Source of the DNA: Bacillota bacterium
Lineage (GTDB): Bacteria > Bacillota > Clostridia > Lachnospirales > Lachnospiraceae
DNA length: 7,004 bases
NCBI GenBank assembly: GCA_023398855.1
Contig: JAEWRS010000423.1
Location: 1 to 7,004 of the forward strand
Direction: 5' to 3'
Shown: one piece after another, positions 1 to 6,826 of the stretch
How positions within the stretch are numbered: position 1 is the stretch's first letter
Layout of the letters: each line of letters begins with the position of its first letter
Notes under the pieces: model-generated
What the model was told of the DNA's origin: nothing
Databases searched by the model: none
The model's input: the letters and a program-made list of their open reading frames with translations, nothing else
Made by a program: the position numbers and the translations under genes

Positions 1-1
1 T

Positions 2-298
2 GTGGGGATCCGGGGCAGTGACATTGCCTTTTGTTTTGAAAAGCAGGACAGTTCGTGGATCAAAGCTTCAGTTTATGCCAATGAACCCATTGGAAACAAG
101 GTTATCATGACGGTTCTTGCCGGTGAACACAAATTAGAGGTGGTAGCCCCCAATGACACCAGAGCTTCCATTGACCAGGAGGTTTATTTAAAATTCAATA
201 TGGCAAATGCTCTCTATTTTGACCATCTCTCAAAGGAATTGATTACAAGAGCAGGAATACAGAAATACGAAGCAATGAGTCAAAACGGAGGTCAATAA
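2..298 (+). CDS. ABC transporter ATP-binding protein, C-terminal fragment (5' end outside window)
   Basis: This is the last 98 codons of a gene that begins left of the window. The first visible codon is GTG, but it is an internal valine (VGIRGSDI), not a start. V/GxRxxDI is the usual opening of the TOBE_2 domain that ends MalK/UgpC-type ATPases of sugar importers (CUT1 family), and the tail carries the matching late TOBE strand, EVYLKF followed by LYFD. The same segment recurs in the next gene as EVYLKF...HLFD, so the two are paralogues. The nucleotide-binding domain is not visible, so its catalytic state is unknown. The TAA stop lies one base before the ATG of the second ATPase, so the two are probably translationally coupled. 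Two tandem ATPase genes resemble the GlpS/GlpT pair of rhizobial glycerol importers and suggest a heterodimeric motor on the cytoplasmic face of the membrane. The family call is fairly sure; the substrate is inferred. Confidence 0.85.
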   Translation: MGIRGSDIAFCFEKQDSSWIKASVYANEPIGNKVIMTVLAGEHKLEVVAPNDTRASIDQEVYLKFNMANALYFDHLSKELITRAGIQKYEAMSQNGGQ

Positions 299-299
299 T

Positions 300-1412
300 A
301 TGGCGGAGCTGATACTTAAAAATATCTATAAGCAGTATGACAATAAGGAGAAGAAAAAGGCAGCAAACGGATACGCCGTCAATGACCTTTCGTTTCGTTG
401 TGAAGATGGGGAATTCATTGGGATCCTGGGACCTTCCGGATGCGGAAAATCCACTACGTTACGGATGCTGGCAGGCTTAGAGGAGATTACTTCCGGAGAC
501 GTATACATCGGCAAAACACGCATCAATCATCTGCTTCCCAAGGACCGTGGAATTGGTCTGGCCTTTGAAGATTATGCCCTGTATCCGCCTTTGACTGTGT
601 ATGAGAACCTGGCTTTTAATATGCGGGCAAAGAAAAAGACAGAAGAGGAAATCAGAAAAGAGATTGACAGGGTCGCCCCTCTCCTTAAGGTGGAAGATTT
701 ATTGCTCATGAAACCGGCTGCTCTGTCAGGCGGACAGAAGCAGCGGGTCAATATTGCCAGGGCCATTATACGGCGCCCGGGGCTCTTGCTTCTTGATGAG
801 CCTTTAAGCCATCTGGACGGGAAAATGAGGCAGATGCTCAGGCAGGAAATAAAACGGATGCATCATGAGATCAAATGCACGACCATTATTGTGACTCATG
901 ACCAGATTGAGGCCATGTCCATGGCAGATAAGATTGTTATTATGAAGGAAGGGAAGCTCCAGCAGATGGGAACTCCCCTGGAGGTATACGATGATCCGGC
1001 CAACGAGTTTGTAGCCGGTTTTATCGGAGAACCTCCCATGAATTTAATGCCGTCGGTCATCAAGATGGAAGGAAAAAGGTATTTTTTTACATTCGAAAAC
1101 AGCAGTTTAAAAGTTCTGGTACCTGACCGTTATATGGCTGCAGTCAGTGAGGGGCTGAAGGTGACTCTGGGGGTTCGGCCCGTGGATGTTCTGATTTCCC
1201 AGGATCCGGCCACCAGTACGCCGGTACCTGTTACAGTATATGAAAATATGGGTGATGAGCGCAGGATCAGCTTAAGAGTGGGTGACAGCCTGTTAAGCAT
1301 TACCACAACAGATGATGTGTATTACGAAAAAGGCGATGAGGTTTATCTGAAATTCAACTCAGAAAAGACCCATTTGTTTGATGTGAACACCGGGGACCGA
1401 ATCCGGGTATAA
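300..1412 (+). CDS. ABC transporter ATP-binding protein, MalK/UgpC-like (sugar or polyol importer)
   Basis: A complete 370-residue ATPase, the usual length for CUT1 sugar-importer ATPases. It would power uptake from the cytoplasmic face. Seen in order: Walker A GPSGCGKST (44-52), Q-loop region around 88-97, ABC signature LSGGQKQ (142-148), Walker B LLLLDEP (162-168), D-loop SHLD (170-173), switch histidine H200, then a C-terminal TOBE/OB regulatory region with GVRPVDV (291-297). The oddity is residue 90: the Q-loop glutamine (VFQ in MalK) is glutamate here (AFEDYALYPP, codon GAA at 567-569), with every other catalytic motif intact. The start is supported by GGAGGT at 287-292, seven bases before the ATG. 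It follows its paralogue by one base and is followed by the dehydrogenase. The substrate is inferred from the neighbouring genes (a polyol or pentose); the permeases and binding protein are not in the window. Confidence 0.93.
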   Translation: MAELILKNIYKQYDNKEKKKAANGYAVNDLSFRCEDGEFIGILGPSGCGKSTTLRMLAGLEEITSGDVYIGKTRINHLLPKDRGIGLAFEDYALYPPLTVYENLAFNMRAKKKTEEEIRKEIDRVAPLLKVEDLLLMKPAALSGGQKQRVNIARAIIRRPGLLLLDEPLSHLDGKMRQMLRQEIKRMHHEIKCTTIIVTHDQIEAMSMADKIVIMKEGKLQQMGTPLEVYDDPANEFVAGFIGEPPMNLMPSVIKMEGKRYFFTFENSSLKVLVPDRYMAAVSEGLKVTLGVRPVDVLISQDPATSTPVPVTVYENMGDERRISLRVGDSLLSITTTDDVYYEKGDEVYLKFNSEKTHLFDVNTGDRIRV

Positions 1413-1418
1413 AAGAAT

Positions 1419-1423
1419 GGAGG
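1419..1423 (+). promoter_or_regulatory. Ribosome binding site that fixes the dehydrogenase start at 1432
   Basis: GGAGG lies eight bases before the ATG at 1432. An earlier in-frame ATG at 1417 overlaps this Shine-Dalgarno sequence and has no ribosome binding site of its own, so it would add five spurious residues (MEDFK). The downstream ATG is the better start. Confidence 0.85.
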
Positions 1424-1431
1424 ATTTTAAG

Positions 1432-2505
1432 ATGAGTATTCCTAAAACAATGAAGGCACTTGTTGCCTATTCCAAAGATGACTACCGTTTTGAACCAGCT
1501 TATCCAACACCAAAATGCGGTCCGGATGACATGATCATCAAGACCGAAGGCTGCGGAATCTGCGCAGGAGATTTAAAATGCAGTCACGGAGCAGCCATGT
1601 TCTGGGGAAACGAGGTCCAGCCCTCATGGGTAAAACCGCCCTTTATTCCTGGCCATGAATTTTTAGGAGAAATTGTTGAACTGGGTGAAAATGTGAAAGA
1701 ATTCCAGATCGGTGACCGCGTGACTGCGGACCAGATCAAGCCCTGCGGTGAATGCAGATTTTGTAAATCAGGCCGCTACTGGATGTGCCAGCCTCATGAT
1801 ATTTTCGGTTTCCAGCACACCAATAACGGTGGCATGGCAGAGTATGTAAGGTATCCCAAGGGCTCTGTGATACATAAGGTTCCAAAGGATATGTCCTTTG
1901 AAGATGCGCTTTTAATCGAGCCCTATGCCTGCTCAAAGCATTGTGTGGACCGGGGAGAAATCGGCTGTGAGGATGTTGTGGTAATCTCAGGGGCTGGAAC
2001 CCTGGGGCTTGGGATGGTTACCTATGCACGCATGAAAAACCCAGCCAGGCTGATTGTCCTTGATATGATGGACGAAAGGCTGGAAAAGGCAAAAGAATTT
2101 GGTGCTGATCTGGTGCTGAATCCAGGGAAAACAGATGCAGTAAAAACGGTCATGGATTTAACAGAGGGCTATGGCTGTGATATTTATATTGAGGCCACAG
2201 GCCATCCTTCCAGTGTGGTGCAGGGGCTTTCCATGATCAGAAAGCTGGGACGTTTTGTGGAATTCAGCGTGTTTTCTGAACCCGCCACGGTGGATTGGTC
2301 AATCATCGGTGACCGGAAGGAACTGGATATTGCTGGTGCCCACTTAAGTCCATACTGTTATCCCTTTGTCATCGAAAACATAGCCAACGGCAAGCTAAAG
2401 ACAGACGGCGTGATCAGAAACACATTCCCCATTGAAGAATGGGAAAAAGCGTTTGACTATGCCGGAGGCAAGTACGGCGACTTTAAAGTAGCAATTAAAT
2501 TTTAA
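1432..2505 (+). CDS. Zinc-dependent polyol dehydrogenase, erythritol/L-threitol dehydrogenase-like (MDR superfamily)
   Basis: A 357-residue medium-chain, zinc-dependent alcohol dehydrogenase, probably oxidising a sugar alcohol to a ketose with NAD+ in the cytoplasm. Seen: catalytic zinc site C44 (GICAGD), H75-E76 (PGHE) and E163 (IEP); structural zinc cysteines C105, C108, C111 and C119; Rossmann motif GAGTLG (187-192); and an acidic D211 at the end of the next strand, which favours NAD+ over NADP+. Several family marks match, from memory, the erythritol/L-threitol dehydrogenase EltD of Mycobacterium smegmatis: HGAAMFWG (52-59), CQPHD (119-123), TVDWSII near 286 and GAHLSPYC near 302. This is closer than to sorbitol or threonine dehydrogenases. 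The start at 1432 rests on the GGAGG before it. The operon context (LyxK-like kinase, UlaE-like epimerase) would also fit a pentitol such as L-arabitol or xylitol. The fold and chemistry are sure; the substrate is not. Confidence 0.9.
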   Translation: MSIPKTMKALVAYSKDDYRFEPAYPTPKCGPDDMIIKTEGCGICAGDLKCSHGAAMFWGNEVQPSWVKPPFIPGHEFLGEIVELGENVKEFQIGDRVTADQIKPCGECRFCKSGRYWMCQPHDIFGFQHTNNGGMAEYVRYPKGSVIHKVPKDMSFEDALLIEPYACSKHCVDRGEIGCEDVVVISGAGTLGLGMVTYARMKNPARLIVLDMMDERLEKAKEFGADLVLNPGKTDAVKTVMDLTEGYGCDIYIEATGHPSSVVQGLSMIRKLGRFVEFSVFSEPATVDWSIIGDRKELDIAGAHLSPYCYPFVIENIANGKLKTDGVIRNTFPIEEWEKAFDYAGGKYGDFKVAIKF

Positions 2506-2559
2506 TCAGGAAGCAATGTGGATTGTGATGAACCGCTTTGCTAAGGTAAGGGAAGGATT

Positions 2560-3414
2560 ATGAACAGTCATGGCGTTTACCGGTTAGGCTTATACGAAAA
2601 AAGCATGCCAGGAGATTTGTCCTTTGAAGAAAAGCTGAAAGCAGCGAAAGAAACAGGATATGACTTTATAGAAATGAGCATTGATGAAACCGAAGAAAAA
2701 ATCAACCGCCTTGATTTTGGCGATGCAAAGATTCTCATGCTTCAATCCCTTTCACTGGATACCGGCATCCGGTTTGAATCCATCTGCTTTAGTGCCCAGC
2801 GAAAGTTTCCGCTGGGCAGCCTTCTTGACGGGGCGGCACAAGCAGCTGTGGAGCTTTTTAAAAAGTGTGTGGATTTTGCTGTAAAAATGGGAATACGCAT
2901 CATACAGGCACAGGGGTATGATTGCTATTATGGGGAGACATCCTCTGCAGAAACCAGGGAAAATTTTCTGGGCAATTTAATGCTGTGCATGGAATATGCC
3001 TCTGCCCATGGGGTTACCGTTGGATTTGAAACCATGGAAAATGAGTTTATGAATACGGTTGAAAAAGCTATGTATTACGTGGATCAGGCAAAAATGCCCT
3101 ATCTTTCCGTGTACCCTGATGTGGGAAATATATGGAATGGGACCGATGACATATACCGGGATTTAGAATGCGGTCGCAGCCATATCTGTTCGGTTCATTT
3201 AAAGGAAACGCTGCCTGGGAAGTTCCGGGAGATCCCATATGGGGAGGGACAGGTGGATTTTGATAAAGTCATTAAAAAGACCAGGCATTTAGGGATCCAC
3301 CGGTATGTGGCGGAATTTTGGTATACAGGCGAAAAGGATTACCGCGAGACTCTGAAAAAGAATAATTTATTTTTAAAAGGGTACCTGGATGCTGCTTATG
3401 CAGAGGAGGTGTGA
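2560..3414 (+). CDS. ulaE: L-ribulose-5-phosphate 3-epimerase, UlaE/SgbU family
   Basis: A 284-residue TIM-barrel epimerase, the same length as E. coli UlaE (about 284). That family interconverts L-xylulose-5-P and L-ribulose-5-P with a divalent metal. Resemblance to UlaE runs end to end: LGLYEKSMP (9-17), DFIEMSIDET (35-44), RKFPLGS (81-87), GIRIIQAQGYDCYY (111-124), YPDVGN (185-190) and YGEGQVDF (227-234). The four metal-binding/catalytic residues of the family are present as E157, D187, H213 and E252. The start follows AAGGG at 2548-2552, seven bases upstream. The 54-base gap from the dehydrogenase is the largest in the operon, but I see no terminator in it. The stop is one base before the next kinase, so coupling is likely. 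Since sugar-phosphate TIM barrels also serve tetrulose phosphates (EryC in Brucella), a tetrose role cannot be excluded. The symbol is given at family level. Confidence 0.9.
   Translation: MNSHGVYRLGLYEKSMPGDLSFEEKLKAAKETGYDFIEMSIDETEEKINRLDFGDAKILMLQSLSLDTGIRFESICFSAQRKFPLGSLLDGAAQAAVELFKKCVDFAVKMGIRIIQAQGYDCYYGETSSAETRENFLGNLMLCMEYASAHGVTVGFETMENEFMNTVEKAMYYVDQAKMPYLSVYPDVGNIWNGTDDIYRDLECGRSHICSVHLKETLPGKFREIPYGEGQVDFDKVIKKTRHLGIHRYVAEFWYTGEKDYRETLKKNNLFLKGYLDAAYAEEV
3405..3409 (+). promoter_or_regulatory. Ribosome binding site that fixes the first kinase start at 3416
   Basis: GGAGG sits inside the last codons of the epimerase gene, six bases before the ATG at 3416. An earlier in-frame ATG at 3389 has only a weak AAAAGGG upstream and would add nine residues (MLLMQRRCE) ahead of the phosphate-binding strand. 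Homologues such as E. coli LyxK begin MxQYxxGLDxGG, matching the 3416 start. Confidence 0.85.
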
Positions 3415-3415
3415 G

Positions 3416-4924
3416 ATGAAACAATATGTAATGGGTCTGGATAATGGAGGGACAATGACAAAAGCCGCCTTATTTGACCTTAAGGGAAATGAAATCAGTG
3501 TTTTTTCAGCCAGTACGCCAATAGAAACTCCTAAGTCCGGTTATACGGAGCGGGATATGGACCTGCTGTGGGAAAACAATCTTCTCTGCATGAAGAAGGC
3601 AGTGGAACAAGCCGGTATCAATCCCGCTGATATCATTGGAGTATCCGTATGCGGACATGGCAAAGGCCTCTACGCCTGGGGCAGGGATGGACGTCCGGCT
3701 TACAGGGGTATCGTATCCACGGATACCAGGGCCTGGGAATATACGGACAAGTGGTATAAGAACGGAGTTTTTGACCATATATATGAGCGGATATGCCAGC
3801 AGCTGATGCCTTGTCAGCAGGCGGCCCTGCTTGCATGGCTGAAGGATCATAACAGAGACGTTTATGACAAGATCCAGTGGGTGTTTTCGGTGAAAGACTA
3901 TATCCGTTTCCGGCTTACAGGGGAAGCCTATTGTGAAGCCACCGATATTTCCGGCTCAGGCCTTCTCAATGTGCGGGATAAAGTATTTGACAGAGAGCTT
4001 TTGGAAAGCTATGGGATCGGAGAAGTGTATGAAAAGCTGGCTCCCCTTAAATATTCTTATGATCTGTGCGGGAAGCTGACTTGTGAAGTTGCTGAAAGAA
4101 CCGGTCTTCTGGAAGGAACACCTGTAGCCGGAGGAATGTTTGATATTGATGCCTGTGCCATTGCAATGGATATTACAAAGCCGGAACGACTCTGCACCAT
4201 CGCAGGCACCTGGAGCATCAATGAATTTATTGCGCCGGAACCGGTACTTCATGGGCCGGTTGCCATGAATTCTCTGTTTGCCATGCCAGGATATTATCTT
4301 CTGGAGGAGTGCAGTGCCACCTCAGCGGGAAACTTAGAATGGTTTATGGAGAACCTGATTGATTTCAGCGGGAGACAGGAGAATGAAAGCAAATACGACT
4401 TTTTAAGCCGTCAGGTCCGGTCGGTTCTTCCGGAAGAGTGCGACGTATATTTCCTCCCCTTTCTATATAGCTCTAATGCCCATCCCTTGGGCAAGGGTAG
4501 TCTGGTAGGACTGACTGCCTATCATAAAAATGCCCATATCATCAGAGCTGTTTATGAGGGGGTTGTTTTTTCCCATAAAACCCACATTGATAATCTGCTG
4601 AAAGTCAGGGAGAAACCAGAGGCCATCCGTATGGCAGGCGGAGTCGTGAATTCCCCTGTCTGGGTCCAGATGTTTGCAGATATTCTGGGAATTCCCATTG
4701 AAACGATTAAAGCAAAGGAACTGGGAGCATTAGGCTGTGCCATGGCTGCCACTGTGGCTGCCGGACAATTTTCTGATTATGAAGAAGCGGCCCGGAATAT
4801 GGTTCATGTGGAGAAAAAGGTAATGCCGGATATGGAAAAACACAAAATTTATATGAAAAAATTTAAAAAATACACGGCGGTCAAAGAAGCGCTTGACATG
4901 GCATGGCCATTATTTACTGTGTAG
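3416..4924 (+). CDS. FGGY-family carbohydrate kinase, LyxK-like (probable L-xylulose kinase)
   Basis: A 502-residue FGGY kinase, near the length of E. coli LyxK (498). It would transfer phosphate from ATP to a ketose, plausibly L-xylulose to L-xylulose-5-P, the substrate of the epimerase encoded just upstream. Seen: N-terminal phosphate-binding strand [11 protein letters not shown] (7-17), the probable catalytic aspartate D243 in GGMFDID (239-245), the nucleotide-site strand GTWSIN (264-269), and the C-terminal FGGY signature region [20 protein letters not shown] (406-425). Blocks shared with LyxK from memory include SAGNLEWF (303-310), [10 protein letters not shown] (346-355) and [13 protein letters not shown] (378-390). 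It starts one base after the epimerase stop, consistent with paired function. Related FGGY members act on erythritol (EryA), so L-erythrulose or a tetritol is a possible alternative substrate. The kinase call is secure and the LyxK-like subgroup likely; the exact sugar is inferred. Confidence 0.9.
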   Translation: MKQYVMGLDNGGTMTKAALFDLKGNEISVFSASTPIETPKSGYTERDMDLLWENNLLCMKKAVEQAGINPADIIGVSVCGHGKGLYAWGRDGRPAYRGIVSTDTRAWEYTDKWYKNGVFDHIYERICQQLMPCQQAALLAWLKDHNRDVYDKIQWVFSVKDYIRFRLTGEAYCEATDISGSGLLNVRDKVFDRELLESYGIGEVYEKLAPLKYSYDLCGKLTCEVAERTGLLEGTPVAGGMFDIDACAIAMDITKPERLCTIAGTWSINEFIAPEPVLHGPVAMNSLFAMPGYYLLEECSATSAGNLEWFMENLIDFSGRQENESKYDFLSRQVRSVLPEECDVYFLPFLYSSNAHPLGKGSLVGLTAYHKNAHIIRAVYEGVVFSHKTHIDNLLKVREKPEAIRMAGGVVNSPVWVQMFADILGIPIETIKAKELGALGCAMAATVAAGQFSDYEEAARNMVHVEKKVMPDMEKHKIYMKKFKKYTAVKEALDMAWPLFTV

Positions 4925-4926
4925 GT

Positions 4927-4931
4927 GGAGG
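4927..4931 (+). promoter_or_regulatory. Ribosome binding site that fixes the second kinase start at 4939
   Basis: GGAGG lies seven bases before the ATG at 4939, in the 14-base gap between the kinases. An earlier in-frame ATG at 4903 lies inside the first kinase gene, has no Shine-Dalgarno sequence and would add 12 unlikely residues ([12 protein letters not shown]) encoded by the Shine-Dalgarno region itself. Confidence 0.85.
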
Positions 4932-4938
4932 ACGACTT

Positions 4939-6576
4939 ATGGATTTGGATGTTTCTGCAATCAGGGAAGCCATTGAAAACGGAAGAACTTCTCTGGGAAT
5001 TGAACTTGGTTCCACCAGAATCAAGGCCGTGCTCATCGGGGAGAATCATATTCCTCTTGCTTGCGGAGGCTATGACTGGGAAAACCGGTTTGAGGACCGG
5101 GTCTGGACGTACAGCCTGGAGGAAGTAAAAAAGGGGCTTACCGGCTGCTACCGTAATCTGGCGGAGGATGTAAAGAACACATACGGTCTGGAGCTAAAGG
5201 TATTAGGCTCTCTTGGAATCAGCGGTATGATGCACGGGTATCTGGTGTTTGATCAATATGACAGGCAGCTTGCTCCTTTCCGGACCTGGCGCAATACCAT
5301 AACAGGAGAAGCTTCTGCCAGGCTGACGGAAATTTTTGCCTATCCCATTCCCCAGAGATGGAGCATTGCTCATTTATATCAGTCCATGGTGAACCAGGAG
5401 GACCATGTAAAGGATATAGGTTTTATGACAACTTTATCTGGTTATGTTCACTGGCTCCTTACGGGTCAAAAAGTATTGGGGATAGGAGATGCCTCCGGGA
5501 TGTTCCCAATTGATATCCTCACCAGGGATTTCAACAGCCGGATGCTGGATCAGTTTGACCGGTTGGCGGCAGACACCGGATACTCCTGGGAGCTTCATAA
5601 TATACTGCCAAAGGTATTAACAGCAGGGGAAAATGCCGGCAGCCTGACCCCGGAAGGGGCCCGACTTCTGGATCCTTCCGGCCGGCTAAAGTACGGCATT
5701 CCTCTTTGCCCTCCGGAAGGCGATGCGGGAACAGGAATGGCGGCAACCAACAGCGTGAAGCCAAGGACTGGCAATGTATCTGCGGGCACCAGCGTATTTT
5801 CCATGATCGTACTGGAGAAAGAACTGGCCCATGTTTATAAGGAAATTGACCTGGTCACCACCCCTGCCGGAGATTTGGTGGCAATGGTACATTGCAACAA
5901 CTGCACTTCGGATTTAAATGCATGGGTATCTTTATTTGGAGAATTTCTGGATGAAATGGGCTTTAAGGCGGATGCCGGGCAGGTGTTTTCTGTGTTATAT
6001 AATCTGGCGCTGACAGGAGAAAAAGACTGCGGAGGGCTTTTATCCTACTGTTACTTAGCAGGGGAGCATATCACCGGGTTTAACGAAGGAAGGCCCCTGT
6101 TTGTCCGCATGCCTGACAGCCGGTTTACCCTGGCTAATTTTATCAGGGTCCACTTATTTACCTCTTTAGGCGCATTAAAAACAGGTATGGACATCCTTGT
6201 TAAGAAAGAAGGGGTAAAGCTGGACTTACTGTTTGGCCACGGTGGTCTGTTTAAGACAAAGGGTGTGGGGCAGAGCGTGATGGCAGCGGCAATGAATGTA
6301 CCGGTTTCCGTCATGGACACAGCCGGGGAAGGAGGAGCCTGGGGGATTGCTCTGCTGGCCTCTTACCTGGTCCACAGGAAAGAAGGAGAAACATTGGAGC
6401 ATTATCTTGAAAACCGGGTATTTTCCGGTGAGAGTGGTAACCAGGTAAGGCCGGATCCTGAGGATACAGCCGGATTTGAGATATTTATGGACCGTTATAC
6501 CGGAGGATTGGCCATAGAACGGGTAGCTATCGAAGTGATGAAGCCTTTTTCCAATGAGTTTAACCGAATCAGGTAG
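4939..6576 (+). CDS. FGGY-family carbohydrate kinase, ribulokinase-like type of Bacteroides/clostridia
   Basis: A 545-residue FGGY kinase, unlike its neighbour in sequence and about 40 residues longer. Seen: N-terminal phosphate-binding strand [16 protein letters not shown] (19-34), SGMMHGY (95-101), the probable catalytic aspartate D262 in [10 protein letters not shown] (258-267), the nucleotide-site strand [10 protein letters not shown] (278-287), a [11 protein letters not shown] block (319-329), and the C-terminal [13 protein letters not shown] (433-445) with [12 protein letters not shown] (462-473). From memory these blocks match the kinase next to araA in Bacteroides thetaiotaomicron and many clostridia, annotated xylulokinase but placed in arabinose operons as an L-ribulokinase. 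Here no arabinose isomerase is seen, so the ketose may come from the dehydrogenase instead. It would supply L-ribulose-5-P, the same product as the UlaE route. It is the last gene of the operon; the terminator follows 59 bases after its stop. The kinase call is secure; the substrate (L-ribulose, D-xylulose or another ketose) is uncertain. Confidence 0.88.
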   Translation: MDLDVSAIREAIENGRTSLGIELGSTRIKAVLIGENHIPLACGGYDWENRFEDRVWTYSLEEVKKGLTGCYRNLAEDVKNTYGLELKVLGSLGISGMMHGYLVFDQYDRQLAPFRTWRNTITGEASARLTEIFAYPIPQRWSIAHLYQSMVNQEDHVKDIGFMTTLSGYVHWLLTGQKVLGIGDASGMFPIDILTRDFNSRMLDQFDRLAADTGYSWELHNILPKVLTAGENAGSLTPEGARLLDPSGRLKYGIPLCPPEGDAGTGMAATNSVKPRTGNVSAGTSVFSMIVLEKELAHVYKEIDLVTTPAGDLVAMVHCNNCTSDLNAWVSLFGEFLDEMGFKADAGQVFSVLYNLALTGEKDCGGLLSYCYLAGEHITGFNEGRPLFVRMPDSRFTLANFIRVHLFTSLGALKTGMDILVKKEGVKLDLLFGHGGLFKTKGVGQSVMAAAMNVPVSVMDTAGEGGAWGIALLASYLVHRKEGETLEHYLENRVFSGESGNQVRPDPEDTAGFEIFMDRYTGGLAIERVAIEVMKPFSNEFNRIR

Positions 6577-6635
6577 GTTCTATTTTAAATGCAAAAAGCA
6601 TGATAAGAAAACCATAAAAATCAGAACAGCAAGAT

Positions 6636-6688
6636 TGTAAAGGATGGCAAAAGAAGTGTAAAAACGGCTTTGCCATCCTTACATTTTT
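6636..6688 (+). terminator. Rho-independent terminator of the catabolic operon
   Basis: The left arm TGTAAAGGATGGCAAA (6636-6651) pairs with the right arm TTTGCCATCCTTACA (6669-6683), giving 15 base pairs with one bulged A. The loop is about 17 bases. Five T residues (6684-6688) follow at once, giving the usual + strand intrinsic terminator shape. The minus-strand side has no clear T run, so it is probably one-directional. It lies 59 bases after the last kinase stop and insulates spoIVA from operon read-through. Confidence 0.85.
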
Positions 6689-6772
6689 CCATTATTGCCG
6701 GTTTAAACAGAATAGCAGAAGGAAGCCGGAATCAGATGGATCAGTCCTGGAAGCTGCATGAAAAATAAAAGG

Positions 6773-6800
6773 GAATAATCCTTTCTCCCACGCATATAGT
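6773..6800 (+). promoter_or_regulatory. Candidate sigma-E promoter of spoIVA
   Basis: CATATAGT (6793-6800) is one base from the sigma-E -10 consensus CATACANT. GAATAAT (6773-6779) resembles the -35 element around its ATA core, with 13 bases between, about one short of the usual spacing. It lies 26 bases before the spoIVA start. spoIVA is a known mother-cell sigma-E gene in Bacillus subtilis, which supports the call. The match was made by eye, and transcript ends are unknown. Confidence 0.5.
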
Positions 6801-6826
6801 ATAACAGCACAGAAGGGGGAATCTTT

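Noticed and set aside
2506..2559. 54-base gap between dehydrogenase and epimerase as a possible promoter or terminator
   Set aside because: No stem-loop with T run and no convincing -35/-10 pair; it contains only the ribosome binding site of the epimerase.
2681..2884. 67-codon + strand frame inside the epimerase gene
   Set aside because: A different frame within a gene conserved end to end; no ribosome binding site or motif.
3506..3850. 114-codon open frame on the minus strand inside the first kinase gene
   Set aside because: It lies wholly within a well-supported kinase gene, has no recognisable motif and no convincing ribosome binding site. The other minus-strand frames (for example 3956-4252, 5531-5764, 6051-6320) are likewise shadows.
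4903..4938. Earlier in-frame ATG giving a 36-base longer second kinase that overlaps the first
   Set aside because: No ribosome binding site; the added residues come from the Shine-Dalgarno region, and GGAGG at 4927-4931 points to 4939.
6589..6601. Small perfect hairpin ATGC-AAAAA-GCAT just after the last kinase
   Set aside because: Only four base pairs with no T run; too weak to be a terminator, and a much stronger one follows at 6636-6688.
6697..6738. CCGGTTT ... GAAGCCGG possible inverted repeat in the spoIVA spacer
   Set aside because: About seven pairs including one G-T, with a long loop and no T run; likely chance.
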